A stretch of DNA of 64,000 nt from Streptococcus mitis (lineage in GTDB: Bacteria > Bacillota > Bacilli > Lactobacillales > Streptococcaceae). The notes beneath the pieces are model-generated. The model was not told where the DNA came from. It saw only the letters and a program-made list of their open reading frames with translations, and did not search any database. This document shows positions 37,844 through 48,553 of this stretch, piece after piece. Both the position numbers and the translations under genes were made by a program. The first letter of the stretch is position 1. The number at the start of each line of letters is the position of its first letter. The stretch lies in NCBI RefSeq assembly GCF_000722695.1, contig NZ_JPFU01000008.1, positions 1 through 64,000 of the forward strand, in the 5' to 3' direction.

Positions 37844-39205
37844 ATGGAACGAATCATTCATGGAGATGTCTTATCACCAATCTTGGCTTATATGCGCCTA
37901 CAGGGGCAACACAAGGTTATTTTAGAAAGTATTCCGAGAGACAAGGAAACAGCTCGTTTTTCTATCTTAGCCTATAATCCAGTTTTTGAGATTAAGTTTG
38001 AAAATGGAGTTCTTTATCAAAATGGTCAAGTGATTGATCAGGATCCCTTAGATTTCCTTTATGAAGTGACTCATAAGAGCCAGCACCATTCAGATCTACC
38101 TTTTGGTGGTGGGGCAATTGGTTTTGTTGGTTACGATATGATTTCGCTTTATGAAGAAATTGGTCAAATCCCTGAGGATACAATTGGAACGCCAGACATG
38201 CATTTCTTCGTTTATGAGAGTTACATGGTCTTTGACCACAAGAAGGAGAAAATCCATGTCATCGAGGATACTCTCTATAGTGAGCGAAGTCAAGAAGACT
38301 TGGAAAAAGCCTTGAACCAAGTGCTTGAGGAATTACGCATTCCTGCTCCAAATGAATTTGAAGACTTGGATCTATCTCCGTTAGACTTCAAACCCCATAT
38401 CGCTCCTCAGAAGTTTGAGGAAATGGTGGAAACAGCTCGTGACTTGATTCGTAATGGCGATATGTTCCAATGCGTGCTCAGTCAGCGCTTCTCAGCAGAA
38501 GTTACTGGAAATCCATTTGACTTCTACAGAAATCTCCGCGTGACTAATCCTTCTAATTACCTTTATTTCTATGACTTTGGGGATTATCAAATCATCGGTG
38601 CCAGTCCAGAAAGTTTGGTTTCTGTCAAAAATGGCATCGTGACAACCAATCCGATTGCAGGGACACGACCAAGAGGAGCTACGGATGAAGAAGACAAGGC
38701 TTTGGCGACAGACCTACTTTCGGATGAGAAGGAAACAGCAGAACATAGGATGTTGGTAGACTTGGGACGTAACGATATTGGCCGCATTTCTGAAACGGCC
38801 AGTGTCCAAGTCACTAAGTATATGGAAGTGGAGCTCTTCCGTTATGTCATGCATTTGACCAGTGTGGTCAAGGGGCGTTTGCTTCCAGAACTCACTGCCA
38901 TGGATGCCTTGAAAGCAACACTTCCAGCTGGAACAGTGTCAGGAGCACCTAAGATTCGAGCGATGAGACGCATCTATGAACTGGAAACAGAAAAACGGGG
39001 CGTATACGCAGGAGCAATCGGCTACTTGTCTGCGACGGGTGATATGGATTTTGCCATTGCCATCCGAACTATGATTCTCAAAAATCAAACAGCCTATGTG
39101 CAGGCTGGGGCAGGGATTGTCTACGATTCTATCGCCCAAAACGAATACCAAGAAACCATTAATAAGGCTAAATCTATGACTAGAATTGGAGAACTAAGAC
39201 CATGA
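37844..39205 (+). CDS. trpE: anthranilate synthase component I
   Basis: 453 residues with the chorismate-binding domain in the C-terminal two-thirds (NGDMFQCVLSQRFSAE, GASPESLVSV, NPIAGTRPRGA, ETAEHRMLVDLGRNDIGR, LPAGTVSGAPKIRAM). N-terminal LLESIPRD-like segment (ILESIPRDKETARFS) is the Trp feedback site. With TrpG it makes anthranilate from chorismate and glutamine. First gene of the operon; overlaps trpG by 4 bp. Confidence 0.97.
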   Translation: MERIIHGDVLSPILAYMRLQGQHKVILESIPRDKETARFSILAYNPVFEIKFENGVLYQNGQVIDQDPLDFLYEVTHKSQHHSDLPFGGGAIGFVGYDMISLYEEIGQIPEDTIGTPDMHFFVYESYMVFDHKKEKIHVIEDTLYSERSQEDLEKALNQVLEELRIPAPNEFEDLDLSPLDFKPHIAPQKFEEMVETARDLIRNGDMFQCVLSQRFSAEVTGNPFDFYRNLRVTNPSNYLYFYDFGDYQIIGASPESLVSVKNGIVTTNPIAGTRPRGATDEEDKALATDLLSDEKETAEHRMLVDLGRNDIGRISETASVQVTKYMEVELFRYVMHLTSVVKGRLLPELTAMDALKATLPAGTVSGAPKIRAMRRIYELETEKRGVYAGAIGYLSATGDMDFAIAIRTMILKNQTAYVQAGAGIVYDSIAQNEYQETINKAKSMTRIGELRP

Positions 39206-39768
39206 TTTTATTGATTGACAACTATGATTCTTTTACCTATAACTTGGCCCAATACATTGGGAATTTTGCAGAAGTACAGGTCTTGAGAAATGATGATCCT
39301 AAGCTGTATGAAGAGGCTGAAAAAGCAGATGGTCTGGTCTTTTCTCCTGGTCCTGGTTGGCCAGTTGATGCTGGAAAGATGGAAGACATGATTCGTGATT
39401 TTGCTGGCAAGAAGCCGATTCTTGGGATTTGTTTGGGTCACCAAGCCATCGCAGAAGTCTTTGGTGGCAAGTTAGGTTTGGCTCCAAAAGTCATGCATGG
39501 GAAACAGAGCAATATCAGCTTTGAAGCGCCATCTGTTTTGTATCAAGGTATCGAGGATGGCCGTGCGGTCATGCGTTACCACAGTATTTTAATTGAAGAA
39601 ATGCCAGAAGAATTTGAAGTGACAGCTCGTTCGACTGATGACCAAGCCATCATGGGGATTCAACACAAAAACCTACCGATTTATGGCTTCCAGTACCATC
39701 CAGAGAGCATTGGAACGCCAGATGGCTTGTCTTCTATTCGGAATTTTATCGAGAAGGTTGTAAAGTGA
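39202..39768 (+). CDS. trpG: anthranilate synthase component II (glutamine amidotransferase)
   Basis: 188 residues, class I amidotransferase. [15 protein letters not shown] at the start, nucleophile in [11 protein letters not shown] (Cys near 77), and QYHPES for the His/Glu. Not fused to trpD, unlike some relatives. Confidence 0.96.
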   Translation: MILLIDNYDSFTYNLAQYIGNFAEVQVLRNDDPKLYEEAEKADGLVFSPGPGWPVDAGKMEDMIRDFAGKKPILGICLGHQAIAEVFGGKLGLAPKVMHGKQSNISFEAPSVLYQGIEDGRAVMRYHSILIEEMPEEFEVTARSTDDQAIMGIQHKNLPIYGFQYHPESIGTPDGLSSIRNFIEKVVK

Positions 39769-39778
39769 GGAAACTAGG

Positions 39779-40783
39779 ATGAAAGAGATTATTGAAAAAC
39801 TAGCAAAATTTGAAAATTTATCAGGTGTGGAAATGACGGATGTCATTGAGCGTATCGTAACTGGGCGTGTAACGGAGGCGCAGATTGCTTCTCTCCTTTT
39901 GGCTCTTAAGATGAAGGGGGAAACACCTGAAGAACGCACAGCCATTGCTCAAGTCATGAGAGGGCATGCTCAACATATTCCAACTGAAATCCATGATGCT
40001 ATGGACAACTGTGGTACAGGAGGCGACAAGTCTTTCAGCTTTAATATTTCCACAACTGCAGCCTTTGTCTTGGCTGGTGGCGGTGTTCATATGGCAAAAC
40101 ACGGTAACCGCTCGATTTCTTCTAAATCTGGATCTGCAGATGTCCTTGAAGCCTTGGGCATCAACCTAGACCTTAAACCAGCTGAACTAGGTAAGGTCTT
40201 TGATAAAACTGGAATCGTCTTTCTCTTTGCTAAAAATATGCACCCAGCTATGAAATATATCATGCCAGCTCGTTTGGAATTGGGAATTCCAACGATTATG
40301 AACTTGACTGGTCCCCTGATTCATCCAATGGCTTTAGAAACACAGCTTCTTGGAATTAGCCGTCCAGAACTTCTAGAAAGTACAGCTCAGGTTTTGAAAA
40401 ATATGGGTCGCAAACGTGCCATCGTGGTTGCTGGACCAGAAGGTTTGGATGAAGCTGGTTTGAATGGAACAACCACGATTGCTCTTCTTGAAAATGGTGA
40501 AATTACCTTGTCGAGCTTTACTCCAGAGGATTTGGGAATGGAGCGCTACGCTATCGAAGATATTCGTGGAGGAAATGCTCAGGAAAATGCAGAAATTTTG
40601 CTTAGTGTTCTTCAAAACGAACCAAGTCCATTCTTGGAAACGACAGTTTTAAATGCTGGTCTTGGTTTCTATGCTAATGGTAAGGTAGCTAGTATCAAGG
40701 AAGGAATTGCCTTGGCTCGTCAAGTGATTGTTAGTGGCAAGGCCCTTGAAAAACTCAGACTGTTACAGGAGTACCAAAAATGA
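39779..40783 (+). CDS. trpD: anthranilate phosphoribosyltransferase
   Basis: 334 residues. The [25 protein letters not shown] stretch binds PRPP, and [22 protein letters not shown] is the anthranilate-binding loop. Transfers phosphoribose to anthranilate. Overlaps trpC by 4 bp. Confidence 0.97.
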   Translation: MKEIIEKLAKFENLSGVEMTDVIERIVTGRVTEAQIASLLLALKMKGETPEERTAIAQVMRGHAQHIPTEIHDAMDNCGTGGDKSFSFNISTTAAFVLAGGGVHMAKHGNRSISSKSGSADVLEALGINLDLKPAELGKVFDKTGIVFLFAKNMHPAMKYIMPARLELGIPTIMNLTGPLIHPMALETQLLGISRPELLESTAQVLKNMGRKRAIVVAGPEGLDEAGLNGTTTIALLENGEITLSSFTPEDLGMERYAIEDIRGGNAQENAEILLSVLQNEPSPFLETTVLNAGLGFYANGKVASIKEGIALARQVIVSGKALEKLRLLQEYQK

Positions 40784-41547
40784 GTCAGGAATTTTTAGCA
40801 CGAATTTTGGAGCAGAAGGCGCGTGAGGTAGAGCAGATGGAGCTGGAGGAGATCCAGCCCCTACGCCAGACCTATCGCTTGGCTGAATTTTTGAAGAATC
40901 ACCAAGACCGTTTACAGGTAATCGCTGAAGTCAAGAAAGCTAGCCCTAGTCTGGGAGATATCAATCTCGATGTGGATATTGTGCAACAGGCCCAGACTTA
41001 TGAAGCGAACGGCGCAATGATGATTTCTGTTTTGACAGATGAAGTTTTCTTTAAAGGGCATTTGGATTATCTGCGGGAGATTTCCAGTCAGGTAAACATT
41101 CCGACGCTCAATAAGGACTTTATCATTGATGAAAAGCAAATCATCCGAGCTCGTAATGCTGGTGCAACGGTCATCCTACTCATTGTGGTCGCCTTGTCAG
41201 AAGAACGTCTCAAGGAACTGTATGACTACGCGACAGAGCTTGGTCTGGAAGTTTTAGTGGAGACTCACAATCTAGCTGAACTAGAAGTGGCTCACAGACT
41301 TGGTGCCCAGATTATTGGGGTCAATAATCGCAACTTGACCACCTTTGAAGTTGACTTGCAGACCAGTGTAGATTTGGCTAAACATTTCAAAGATGATTGC
41401 TTGTACATTTCTGAATCTGCTATTTTTACAGGACAGGATGCGGAACGAGTAGCCCCATACTTTAACGGAATTTTGGTAGGGACAGCTCTTATGCAGGCAG
41501 AAGATGTGGCCCAGAGAATCAAGGAGTTGCAGATTGACAAAGGTTAA
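40780..41547 (+). CDS. trpC: indole-3-glycerol phosphate synthase
   Basis: 255 residues, TIM barrel. [15 protein letters not shown] near 47, NKDFIIDE near 111, [18 protein letters not shown] and [11 protein letters not shown] follow the family order. Closes the indole ring from CdRP. Separate from trpF, whose start lies inside its end. Confidence 0.97.
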   Translation: MSQEFLARILEQKAREVEQMELEEIQPLRQTYRLAEFLKNHQDRLQVIAEVKKASPSLGDINLDVDIVQQAQTYEANGAMMISVLTDEVFFKGHLDYLREISSQVNIPTLNKDFIIDEKQIIRARNAGATVILLIVVALSEERLKELYDYATELGLEVLVETHNLAELEVAHRLGAQIIGVNNRNLTTFEVDLQTSVDLAKHFKDDCLYISESAIFTGQDAERVAPYFNGILVGTALMQAEDVAQRIKELQIDKG

Positions 41548-42133
41548 GATTTGTGGACTATCGACCAAAGAAGCGGTGGAAACAGTCGTATCAGCAGGAG
41601 CAGACTACATCGGTTTTGTCTTCGCACCTAGTAAAAGACAGGTGAGCTTGGATCAGGCTGCTGAGCTGGCAAAGCTTATTCCTGCAGATGTCAAAAAGGT
41701 TGGTGTATTTGTTTCACCGAGTCGGGCAGAACTGCTAGAAGCGATTGACAAGGTTGGCTTGGACTTGGTTCAAGTTCACGGTCAGATGGCAGATGATTTA
41801 TTTGAGAATTTGCCTTGTGCCAGCATTCAGGCGGTGCAGGTGGATGGAGAGGGTCATGTGCCCAATTCTCAGGCAGACTATCTACTCTTTGATGCCCCTG
41901 TGGCTGGGAGTGGCCAGACCTTTGACTGGGGTCAACTGGATACGACAGGATTAACTCAGCCTTTCTTTATCGCAGGTGGGCTTAATGAAGACAATGTAGT
42001 AAAAGCAATTCAACACTTTACTCCCTATGCAGTAGATGTATCGAGCGGAGTGGAGACAGATGGACAAAAAGATCATGAAAAGATTAGAAGATTTATAGAG
42101 AGGGTAAAGCATGGCATATCAAGAACCAAATAA
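41534..42133 (+). CDS. trpF: phosphoribosylanthranilate isomerase
   Basis: 199 residues. The start is TTG 41534, because family N-termini begin TKVKICGL; it overlaps trpC by 14 bp. Catalytic Cys in KICGL and Asp in [16 protein letters not shown], with [11 protein letters not shown] near the end. Confidence 0.95.
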   Translation: MTKVKICGLSTKEAVETVVSAGADYIGFVFAPSKRQVSLDQAAELAKLIPADVKKVGVFVSPSRAELLEAIDKVGLDLVQVHGQMADDLFENLPCASIQAVQVDGEGHVPNSQADYLLFDAPVAGSGQTFDWGQLDTTGLTQPFFIAGGLNEDNVVKAIQHFTPYAVDVSSGVETDGQKDHEKIRRFIERVKHGISRTK

Positions 42134-43334
42134 AGATGGATTTTACGGAAAATTCGGCGGACGTTTTGTCCCAGAAACATTAATGACAGCAGTTTTGGAG
42201 TTGGAGAAGGCCTATCGTGAAAGTCAGGCAGACCCAAGTTTCCAAGAGGAATTAAACCAACTCTTGCGTCAGTACGTGGGACGCGAAACTCCCCTTTACT
42301 ACGCAAAAAACTTGACCCAGCATATCGGCGGAGCCAAGATTTATCTTAAACGTGAAGACCTCAACCATACAGGGGCTCACAAGATTAACAATGCCTTAGG
42401 ACAAGTTTTGCTTGCCAAACGCATGGGTAAAAAGAAAATTATCGCTGAAACAGGTGCTGGTCAGCACGGTGTGGCAACTGCAACTGCTGCAGCCCTCTTT
42501 AACATGGAATGTACTATCTACATGGGTGAGGAAGATGTCAAACGCCAAGCCCTCAATGTGTTCCGTATGGAGCTTTTGGGAGCTAAGGTTGAGGCAGTGA
42601 CAGACGGTTCGCGCGTGCTCAAGGATGCGGTCAATGCAGCCCTTCGTTCATGGGTAGCTAATATTGATGATACCCACTATATCCTTGGTTCTGCCTTGGG
42701 GCCTCATCCATTCCCAGAAATCGTTCGTGACTTCCAAAGTGTTATTGGTCGAGAAGCTAAACAACAGTACCGTGACTTGACAGGTAAAAATCTACCAGAT
42801 GCCTTAGTAGCCTGTGTTGGTGGTGGTTCTAATGCCATCGGTCTCTTCCATCCATTTGTAGAAGATGAATCAGTAGCTATGTATGGAGCTGAAGCAGCAG
42901 GACTTGGTGTGGATACGGAGCACCATGCAGCTACCTTGACTAAGGGTCGTCCTGGTGTTCTTCACGGTTCTCTCATGGATGTGCTCCAAGATGCCCATGG
43001 TCAAATTCTTGAAGCCTTCTCTATTTCAGCAGGCTTGGACTATCCTGGTATCGGTCCAGAACATTCTCACTACCACGATATTAAACGTGCCAGCTATGTC
43101 CCTGTGACAGACGAAGAAGCCTTGGAGGGATTCCAACTCTTGTCTCGCGTGGAAGGGATTATCCCAGCCTTGGAATCTAGCCATGCTATCGCCTTTGCGG
43201 TGAAATTGGCCAAAGAACTCGGTCCAAACAAGTCCATGATTGTCTGCCTATCAGGTCGTGGGGACAAGGATGTGGTTCAAGTCAAGGACCGCTTGGAAGC
43301 AGATGCAGCAAAGAAGGGAGAAGCACATGCCTAA
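42111..43334 (+). CDS. trpB: tryptophan synthase beta subunit
   Basis: 407 residues. PLP Lys91 in HTGAHKINN, Glu113 in [18 protein letters not shown] and [10 protein letters not shown]. Overlaps trpF by 23 bp and trpA by 8 bp, so it is the partner of TrpA. A second TrpB lies at 36069. Confidence 0.97.
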   Translation: MAYQEPNKDGFYGKFGGRFVPETLMTAVLELEKAYRESQADPSFQEELNQLLRQYVGRETPLYYAKNLTQHIGGAKIYLKREDLNHTGAHKINNALGQVLLAKRMGKKKIIAETGAGQHGVATATAAALFNMECTIYMGEEDVKRQALNVFRMELLGAKVEAVTDGSRVLKDAVNAALRSWVANIDDTHYILGSALGPHPFPEIVRDFQSVIGREAKQQYRDLTGKNLPDALVACVGGGSNAIGLFHPFVEDESVAMYGAEAAGLGVDTEHHAATLTKGRPGVLHGSLMDVLQDAHGQILEAFSISAGLDYPGIGPEHSHYHDIKRASYVPVTDEEALEGFQLLSRVEGIIPALESSHAIAFAVKLAKELGPNKSMIVCLSGRGDKDVVQVKDRLEADAAKKGEAHA

Positions 43335-44103
43335 GACACTAACAGAAAAATTGAACGCTATTAAAGCAGCTGGAAAAGGAATTTTCGTTCCTTATATCAT
43401 GGCTGGTGACCACGAAAAAGGTTTGGATGGACTTGGGGAAACAATCCACTTTTTAGAAGATTTGGGTGCCTCTGCAATTGAAGTGGGCATTCCCTTTTCA
43501 GACCCTGTTGCAGATGGACCTGTTATCGAAGAAGCTGGCTTGCGCAGTTTAGCCCACGGGACCTCTACACAGGCTTTGGTTGAAACCTTGAAAACCATTG
43601 AAACAGAGATTCCGCTGGTCATCATGACCTACTTCAACCCCCTCTTTCAGTACGGTGTTGAGAACTTTGTCAAAGATTTGGCAGATACAGCGGTTAAGGG
43701 CTTGATTATTCCAGACTTGCCTCATGAGCATGCCAACTTTGTAGAACCATTTTTGGCAGATACAGATATCGCCTTGATTCCCCTAGTTAGTTTGACGACA
43801 GGGATTGAGCGCCAGAAAGAATTAATTAAAGGGGCAGAAGGATTTGTCTATGCGGTTGCCATCAATGGGGTGACAGGGAAATCTGGCAATTACCGCGCAG
43901 ACTTGGACAAGCACTTGGCACAATTGCATCAAGTGGCCGATATCCCAGTCTTGACAGGTTTTGGCGTATCTAGTCAAGCCGATGTAGAACGCTTCAATGC
44001 AGTGTCAGATGGCGTTATCGTCGGTTCAAAAATCGTAAAAGCTCTCCACCAAGGAGAGCCGATTCAGGACTTTATCAAACAAGCAGTAGATTACCAAAAA
44101 TAA
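43327..44103 (+). CDS. trpA: tryptophan synthase alpha subunit
   Basis: 258 residues from ATG 43327 (GGGAGAAGCAC upstream). Catalytic Glu in [17 protein letters not shown] and Asp in [11 protein letters not shown]; loop 6 GVTGKSG. Last gene of the operon; its end overlaps the convergent prepilin peptidase by 29 bp. Confidence 0.96.
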   Translation: MPKTLTEKLNAIKAAGKGIFVPYIMAGDHEKGLDGLGETIHFLEDLGASAIEVGIPFSDPVADGPVIEEAGLRSLAHGTSTQALVETLKTIETEIPLVIMTYFNPLFQYGVENFVKDLADTAVKGLIIPDLPHEHANFVEPFLADTDIALIPLVSLTTGIERQKELIKGAEGFVYAVAINGVTGKSGNYRADLDKHLAQLHQVADIPVLTGFGVSSQADVERFNAVSDGVIVGSKIVKALHQGEPIQDFIKQAVDYQK

Positions 44104-44734
44104 TCATGCAAGCAGCAAGTAAGAGGAAAGGCACGAAAGGAAGTCTTTCCTTTTTCTTTTGCAGGAGAAAGGCTAGAATTCCCATCGCAGAAGCAAACTG
44201 AATCAAGATGAGTAATTCTGTTGCGCTAAAGATGAGAGCACAAGAAGCTAAAAAGAGAAAATCCCCTGCGCCCATGCGGATATCGATAAAATGAGCCAAA
44301 AAGCCAAGAGCAAGGAAAAAGACCATGACCAGATTCCAGCTAGAGCCGGCCATTAGGATTAGGTGGAAAGTCATCCAGACCAGTAGGGGATATTCCTGAT
44401 GGCGAAAGTCGTAGATGCTCAAGGTCAAACCAGCAGTGATTAGGATGACTTGCCCCAAGGAAAGCAATTCCCAAGACCAAGCCAGAAAGAGGAGTCCTAA
44501 GCCTAGTTCAAAGAGGGCATACCAGACAGGATAAGGAGCCTTGCAGTAGCGACAGCGAAAGCGATTGAGCACCTGCGAGAGAATCGGAATCAAATCTAAG
44601 GGACGCAAGGGAGTCTGACAGGAATCGCAGTGACTAGCCGGGCGGATAATGGATTGCTCTGGGAAACGGTCAATAACCAAACCAAGAAAGGAAGCGAGAA
44701 TGCTCCCGACTAGAAAAAAATAAATATCAATCAT
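44075..44734 (-). CDS. type IV prepilin peptidase (A24 family)
   Basis: 219 residues, polytopic. Two CxxC pairs ([19 protein letters not shown] and CRYCKAPYP, about 36-75) bind zinc; the aspartates are in [11 protein letters not shown] and [10 protein letters not shown] (GxGD). It would cleave and methylate prepilin-like proteins, in streptococci the competence pilin ComGC (established for pneumococcal PilD/CclA). Convergent with trpA. Confidence 0.9.
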   Translation of the reverse strand: MIDIYFFLVGSILASFLGLVIDRFPEQSIIRPASHCDSCQTPLRPLDLIPILSQVLNRFRCRYCKAPYPVWYALFELGLGLLFLAWSWELLSLGQVILITAGLTLSIYDFRHQEYPLLVWMTFHLILMAGSSWNLVMVFFLALGFLAHFIDIRMGAGDFLFLASCALIFSATELLILIQFASAMGILAFLLQKKKERLPFVPFLLLAACMIIFGNLLLV

Positions 44735-44803
44735 ACTTATCTATTCGGAAAAAATTGGAGAAGTAGTATAATGGAGAAACATAGACAAGATAGTGAGGGC
44801 AAG

Positions 44804-45259
44804 ATGATAATTCGTTTTGAAGAAAAGGTGAGCACAGAAAACGCTCAGCTCGTATGCCAATGGTCCAACTCCCTTGGCAAATCCTTTCAAGAACAATGGA
44901 TGGGAACAATGATTCCTTTTCCCTTGACCATTCAAGTTTTGCAAGAGTTGGAAGGGATCTTTTCAATCTTTGAAGGACAAGAGTTTGTGGGGCTTATCCA
45001 GAAAATCAGGCAAGAAAACAGCAATCTTCATATCGGGAGATTTTTTATCAACCCCCAGAAACAGGGGCAAGGCTTAGGTAGTCAGGCTTTCAGGAAATTT
45101 GTTAGTTTGGCCTTTGAAAATGGAGACATAGATAGTGTCTCTCTAAATGTCTATGAGGCAAATCAAGTAGCCAAGCACCTCTATCAAAAAGAAGGATTTG
45201 AAATTGTTCAAACCATTGAAGCACCTGTACGAAAATACCTTATGAAAAAGTTTAGGTAG
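44804..45259 (+). CDS. GNAT-family N-acetyltransferase
   Basis: 151 residues from ATG 44804. The upstream ATG at 44771 lies within a TATAAT promoter box, so I prefer the inner start. The acetyl-CoA loop QKQGQGLGSQAFRKF (motif A) and the VYEANQVAKHLYQKEGFE helix-strand are typical. Substrate unknown. Confidence 0.85.
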   Translation: MIIRFEEKVSTENAQLVCQWSNSLGKSFQEQWMGTMIPFPLTIQVLQELEGIFSIFEGQEFVGLIQKIRQENSNLHIGRFFINPQKQGQGLGSQAFRKFVSLAFENGDIDSVSLNVYEANQVAKHLYQKEGFEIVQTIEAPVRKYLMKKFR

Positions 45260-45262
45260 AAA

Positions 45263-45293
45263 GCAAAAAAGCCTTGGTTCCCAAAGCTTTTTT
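45263..45293 (+). terminator. terminator after the GNAT gene
   Basis: AAAAAAGCCTTGG/CCAAAGCTTTTTT stem with short loop, T-runs on both strands; convergent with the LtrA gene. Confidence 0.7.
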
Positions 45294-45307
45294 ATGTTAT
45301 AAACTCA

Positions 45308-46453
45308 TTAAAAGAACCCCCAGTTAGATTTGGAATATTTTTTATTCTGTGTCACATAAAAATAAATAAAATGAATGGCTATAGCTAGAGCTAAAATGGT
45401 TGTTATACTCACTACTATTATAGGATTAGAAGCAAAGATTAAAGAGAGAATCAAGGCAGTCAGATAGAGTGTCGCTTGGACACAGTAGTAACTTTTCGAA
45501 TAGCGAAGATAATGTTTGTTATAGGGCCCATTTACTAGGACAGCAGCTTGAAAGAAGCCAAATCCGATATAAGAGAAGCTGGTTGCAAAGAGAAGATTAG
45601 CTTCAGGATTCAGAAGAAAACTCATCGAAACGGTCATCATCATAAGTCCAATGAAAATAGGATAGTGACTGTAAATTAGAAATAGTCCCTTTTGATTAGA
45701 TTTTTCATCAATAGCATGGTCGAATTGACCAAAATAAAACAAGAACAGAGAAAGCATAATAATGAAATAAAGAACCGAATAAATCGAGAAATTCTCGATT
45801 GTAAAGAAGTTAGCTAGCTCCATAATCATCTCTCCAAACGTAATAATGACAAGAAGGGAGATGCGCTCGATTAAATGGGGGAGATTTACCTGGTAATGCT
45901 TATCTTTACTAAGCAAGATAATTGGCATAATAAATGTTAGCAGAATACTAGCAAATAAGACAGAGACTCCAACGTAAATAGGAAGAAGAGCTGCTAGGTA
46001 GACTCCTAAACTTCCTAGACTGGTTATCCATAGAAAACCTTTGATACTTTCCCGATTAACATCATCGGTTGATTTTCTAAAAAATTCAACCAAATATTGA
46101 AAAAATAAGGTAAGGGTTAATGTACCAATAGCCCAACAGAGATAATGAAAATATTGTTGCCAATCAGGTCCAATCATATTGGCTATAAAGAGTAAAATTC
46201 CCATTTTGATAAACATGATTACTATGTTAAATAAAGAGTTCTTTCCATAGCGATTGGTATAATCGGTTTGAATCATCCAGGAATCGATGAGAAACAAAGT
46301 AGCAATGAAAAAATCAAGGAAAGAATTCCAAGTCAAAATACCGTTATGAAGATGGTCAATTAAAGTAGTTACTTTTGAAATTGCAAAAACAAAAACTAAG
46401 TCATAAAAAAGTTCTGAAAATTCTACACGTTTATGTTTAATAAGAGTTGTCAT
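45308..46453 (-). CDS. low-temperature-requirement (LtrA)-family membrane protein
   Basis: 381 residues with about ten to twelve helices. The N-terminal VEFSELFYDLVFVFAISKVT signature and FGEMIMELANFF segment fit the LtrA family. Function is not established. Monocistronic. Confidence 0.85.
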   Translation of the reverse strand: MTTLIKHKRVEFSELFYDLVFVFAISKVTTLIDHLHNGILTWNSFLDFFIATLFLIDSWMIQTDYTNRYGKNSLFNIVIMFIKMGILLFIANMIGPDWQQYFHYLCWAIGTLTLTLFFQYLVEFFRKSTDDVNRESIKGFLWITSLGSLGVYLAALLPIYVGVSVLFASILLTFIMPIILLSKDKHYQVNLPHLIERISLLVIITFGEMIMELANFFTIENFSIYSVLYFIIMLSLFLFYFGQFDHAIDEKSNQKGLFLIYSHYPIFIGLMMMTVSMSFLLNPEANLLFATSFSYIGFGFFQAAVLVNGPYNKHYLRYSKSYYCVQATLYLTALILSLIFASNPIIVVSITTILALAIAIHFIYFYVTQNKKYSKSNWGFF

Positions 46454-46656
46454 CTTAAGACCTTTCTATTTTAGAAGTACAATTTATTATAACAGAAAAT
46501 GGTAATGAGAGAAAAGGATATGCTTAAATAACTTTATGTGGCGCTAATGAACTGCGCCACAAAAGTTAGGTTTTTTCTGTCCAACTTTTGAGGTCAGTAC
46601 AGAAGGGCCGCTTTTTCTATCGTTTTTAGTGCTAAGACTACACAAAAAAGCCTTGA

Positions 46657-46697
46657 ATTTCAAGGTTTTTCCTGTTGATTTAGATGCCCCCTACAGG
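46657..46697 (-). repeat. tRNA-Lys 3' fragment, likely integration scar
   Basis: GCCTTG...CAAGG hairpin, CCTGTTGATTTAG and TGCCCCCTACAGGG repeat the sequence at 49750-49792 and 50743-50797, which are tRNA-Lys 3' ends and their terminators. The remaining tRNA is absent here. Such solo 3' ends are left by elements that integrate at tRNA genes. Confidence 0.7.
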
Positions 46698-46806
46698 GAT
46701 TTGGAAAGGACTTTCATATTGAGAGCAATTAAAAATATTGAAATATAAGTGATTTTAGGTATTTTCAATGTCATGATTTAAAAATGGGACAAAAGTGGGG
46801 CAAAAA

Positions 46807-46838
46807 CCATACAGATTCTAAACTGTATGGTTCTTTTT
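46807..46838 (+). terminator. terminator in the intergenic scar
   Basis: ACCATACAG/CTGTATGGT stem followed by TTTTTTT. No gene ends just upstream, so it may be left from a lost element. Confidence 0.75.
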
Positions 46839-47254
46839 TTATCTAACCAAGAAAGGTTAAAACTTATTAAAACAAATGCAATCAACTGTTGAAAACTTTT
46901 TAGTCCGTGTAATATAAAAACAAGTAAAAAGTTGAACTATAGGGAATATTGTGTCATAATAGGTAATAGATGAATAATTAATAGATTGGAAATAATGCTT
47001 TCTTACCTTAACAAGTTGAATTGGTTATACATTTTTTCGTCGCAATTGTGTCTATCTCTCGAGTTTAGCTAGTTTTTATAAGCTCTGGCTTCTAATCAAT
47101 ATAACAAATTTTAGAAGTGCATAAGACAAGATGGTGACATTACTACAGTCATTTCTAGTCACCATATGTTGCTGGCACAGGCTGTTTGTAGTGTTGGCTA
47201 TTTACTAGTCAGTTTAATCGGAGTGTTTAATTTTTATTGTTGAAAGGTTTTTAT

Positions 47255-48544
47255 ATGGCGAAAATTCTATCTTTAGGTCTGACAGGTAAGAAATTACTTG
47301 CTCAGGGGTTCTTGTTTGTTCTGCTAGGTCTCATCTTGATGGTCACGGGGACTTGGTTGCCAGTAAAGGTTATTCGACTGGTTCTGTTTTTAGCTTGGAT
47401 AGCAACGGTCTTAGATTTAGTATTACGTATTTTCAAAAAAAGTCAGTCAACGGACACCTTGGGAGTTGCACTGGTTAAATTGTTAGTGCTGGGATATTTG
47501 CTTGGCTCCAATCTTGCGACGGATGTGCCGATTTATATTTTGGCTCTTGTGATTGGAGTTTATCAGATTTTTCATGCTAGTATTAACCTTGTCACCTATG
47601 TTCTCTACCGCAAAAACAAAATTCGACCTCGTTTTCGTCTCTTACTAGATGGACTCGTACTAGTTTTTCTTGGTGGGACTAGTCTTTTGTCCTCTACAGG
47701 AAATTCTGTCTTTCAACTCTTTGTATTAGGGGCTTATTTTTTCCTTTATGGTCTGTCCAATATCCGTGACGGTTTCTTATTTGAAGGGGAAATTGGGAAA
47801 AACCATCTCAAACGTCGTATTAGAATTAGCTTACCTATTGTCCTAGCCGCTCTCATCCCTGCAAGAACTTTAGCAAAAATCAACAAATTCATGCAGGAAA
47901 ATGCTGATGAGAGAGAGGATATCCATCTTGGAATGGTGAAGTCTGGTAAGACAGCGGAGCTTGAAATTTTTGTTCATACAGCTGAGACCTCTCTGTTTTC
48001 GGCAATTGGTCATGTGGATATCTGCTATCAAGGCCGTGTTATTTCTTATGGCAACTATGATCCGTCTTCTGAGACCTTATTTGGCATGGTAGGAGATGGT
48101 GTCTTATATTTCTGTGATCGTGACAAGTACATTGACCTATGTAAACGTGAGAGTCAAAAAACGCTTTTTGGTTATGGGATAGATTTGACGCCTGAAATGG
48201 AAAAAGCAGTTCAGAAAAAGTTGGCTGAATTGAAACAACTGACGATTCCATGGGAGCCAAGTGCAGATAAAATCATGACAGGTGATGGTAAGGAAGACTA
48301 CACCTACGCTTATAAAATCAGACATGAGACAGATGGGGAACTTTATAAATTTATCAAATCTAAGTTTAAATCCTACTTTGTCTTATCTACAAACTGTGTG
48401 CTCTTGGCTGATACCATAGTCGGTCAGGCTGGCACCGATATCCTCTCACCCAAAGGATTTATCGCACCAGGAACTTACCAAGCTTACCTTGACCGAGAGT
48501 TTGAAAAACCAAATAGTATAGTCGTATCTAAACATGTTTATTAA
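47255..48544 (+). CDS. membrane protein with possible permuted NlpC/P60-like C-terminal domain
   Basis: 429 residues from ATG 47255 (GAAAGG upstream). Residues 1-190 have six hydrophobic helices resembling the HdeD/DUF308 type. Residues 220-429 are soluble: GHVDICYQGRVISYGNYD (His253) and later STNCVLLADTIVG (Cys381). His before Cys is the order of circularly permuted NlpC/P60 (YiiX/LRAT-like) hydrolases. Function is unknown, perhaps cell-wall or lipid cleavage. Followed 9 bp later by the AI-2E family gene. Confidence 0.7.
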   Translation: MAKILSLGLTGKKLLAQGFLFVLLGLILMVTGTWLPVKVIRLVLFLAWIATVLDLVLRIFKKSQSTDTLGVALVKLLVLGYLLGSNLATDVPIYILALVIGVYQIFHASINLVTYVLYRKNKIRPRFRLLLDGLVLVFLGGTSLLSSTGNSVFQLFVLGAYFFLYGLSNIRDGFLFEGEIGKNHLKRRIRISLPIVLAALIPARTLAKINKFMQENADEREDIHLGMVKSGKTAELEIFVHTAETSLFSAIGHVDICYQGRVISYGNYDPSSETLFGMVGDGVLYFCDRDKYIDLCKRESQKTLFGYGIDLTPEMEKAVQKKLAELKQLTIPWEPSADKIMTGDGKEDYTYAYKIRHETDGELYKFIKSKFKSYFVLSTNCVLLADTIVGQAGTDILSPKGFIAPGTYQAYLDREFEKPNSIVVSKHVY

Positions 48545-48553
48545 GGAGAATTT

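Larger units (their letters stand above)
46454..47254. other. 800-bp intergenic region with structured and scar sequences
   Basis: No convincing gene. It holds a GTGGCGC/GCGCCAC hairpin (46539-46561), a tRNA-Lys 3' scar (46657-46697), a terminator (46807-46838) and a perfect ATGGTGAC/GTCACCAT inverted repeat (47131-47165). The last overlaps a possible 25-codon frame with no clear ribosome site. Confidence 0.6.
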
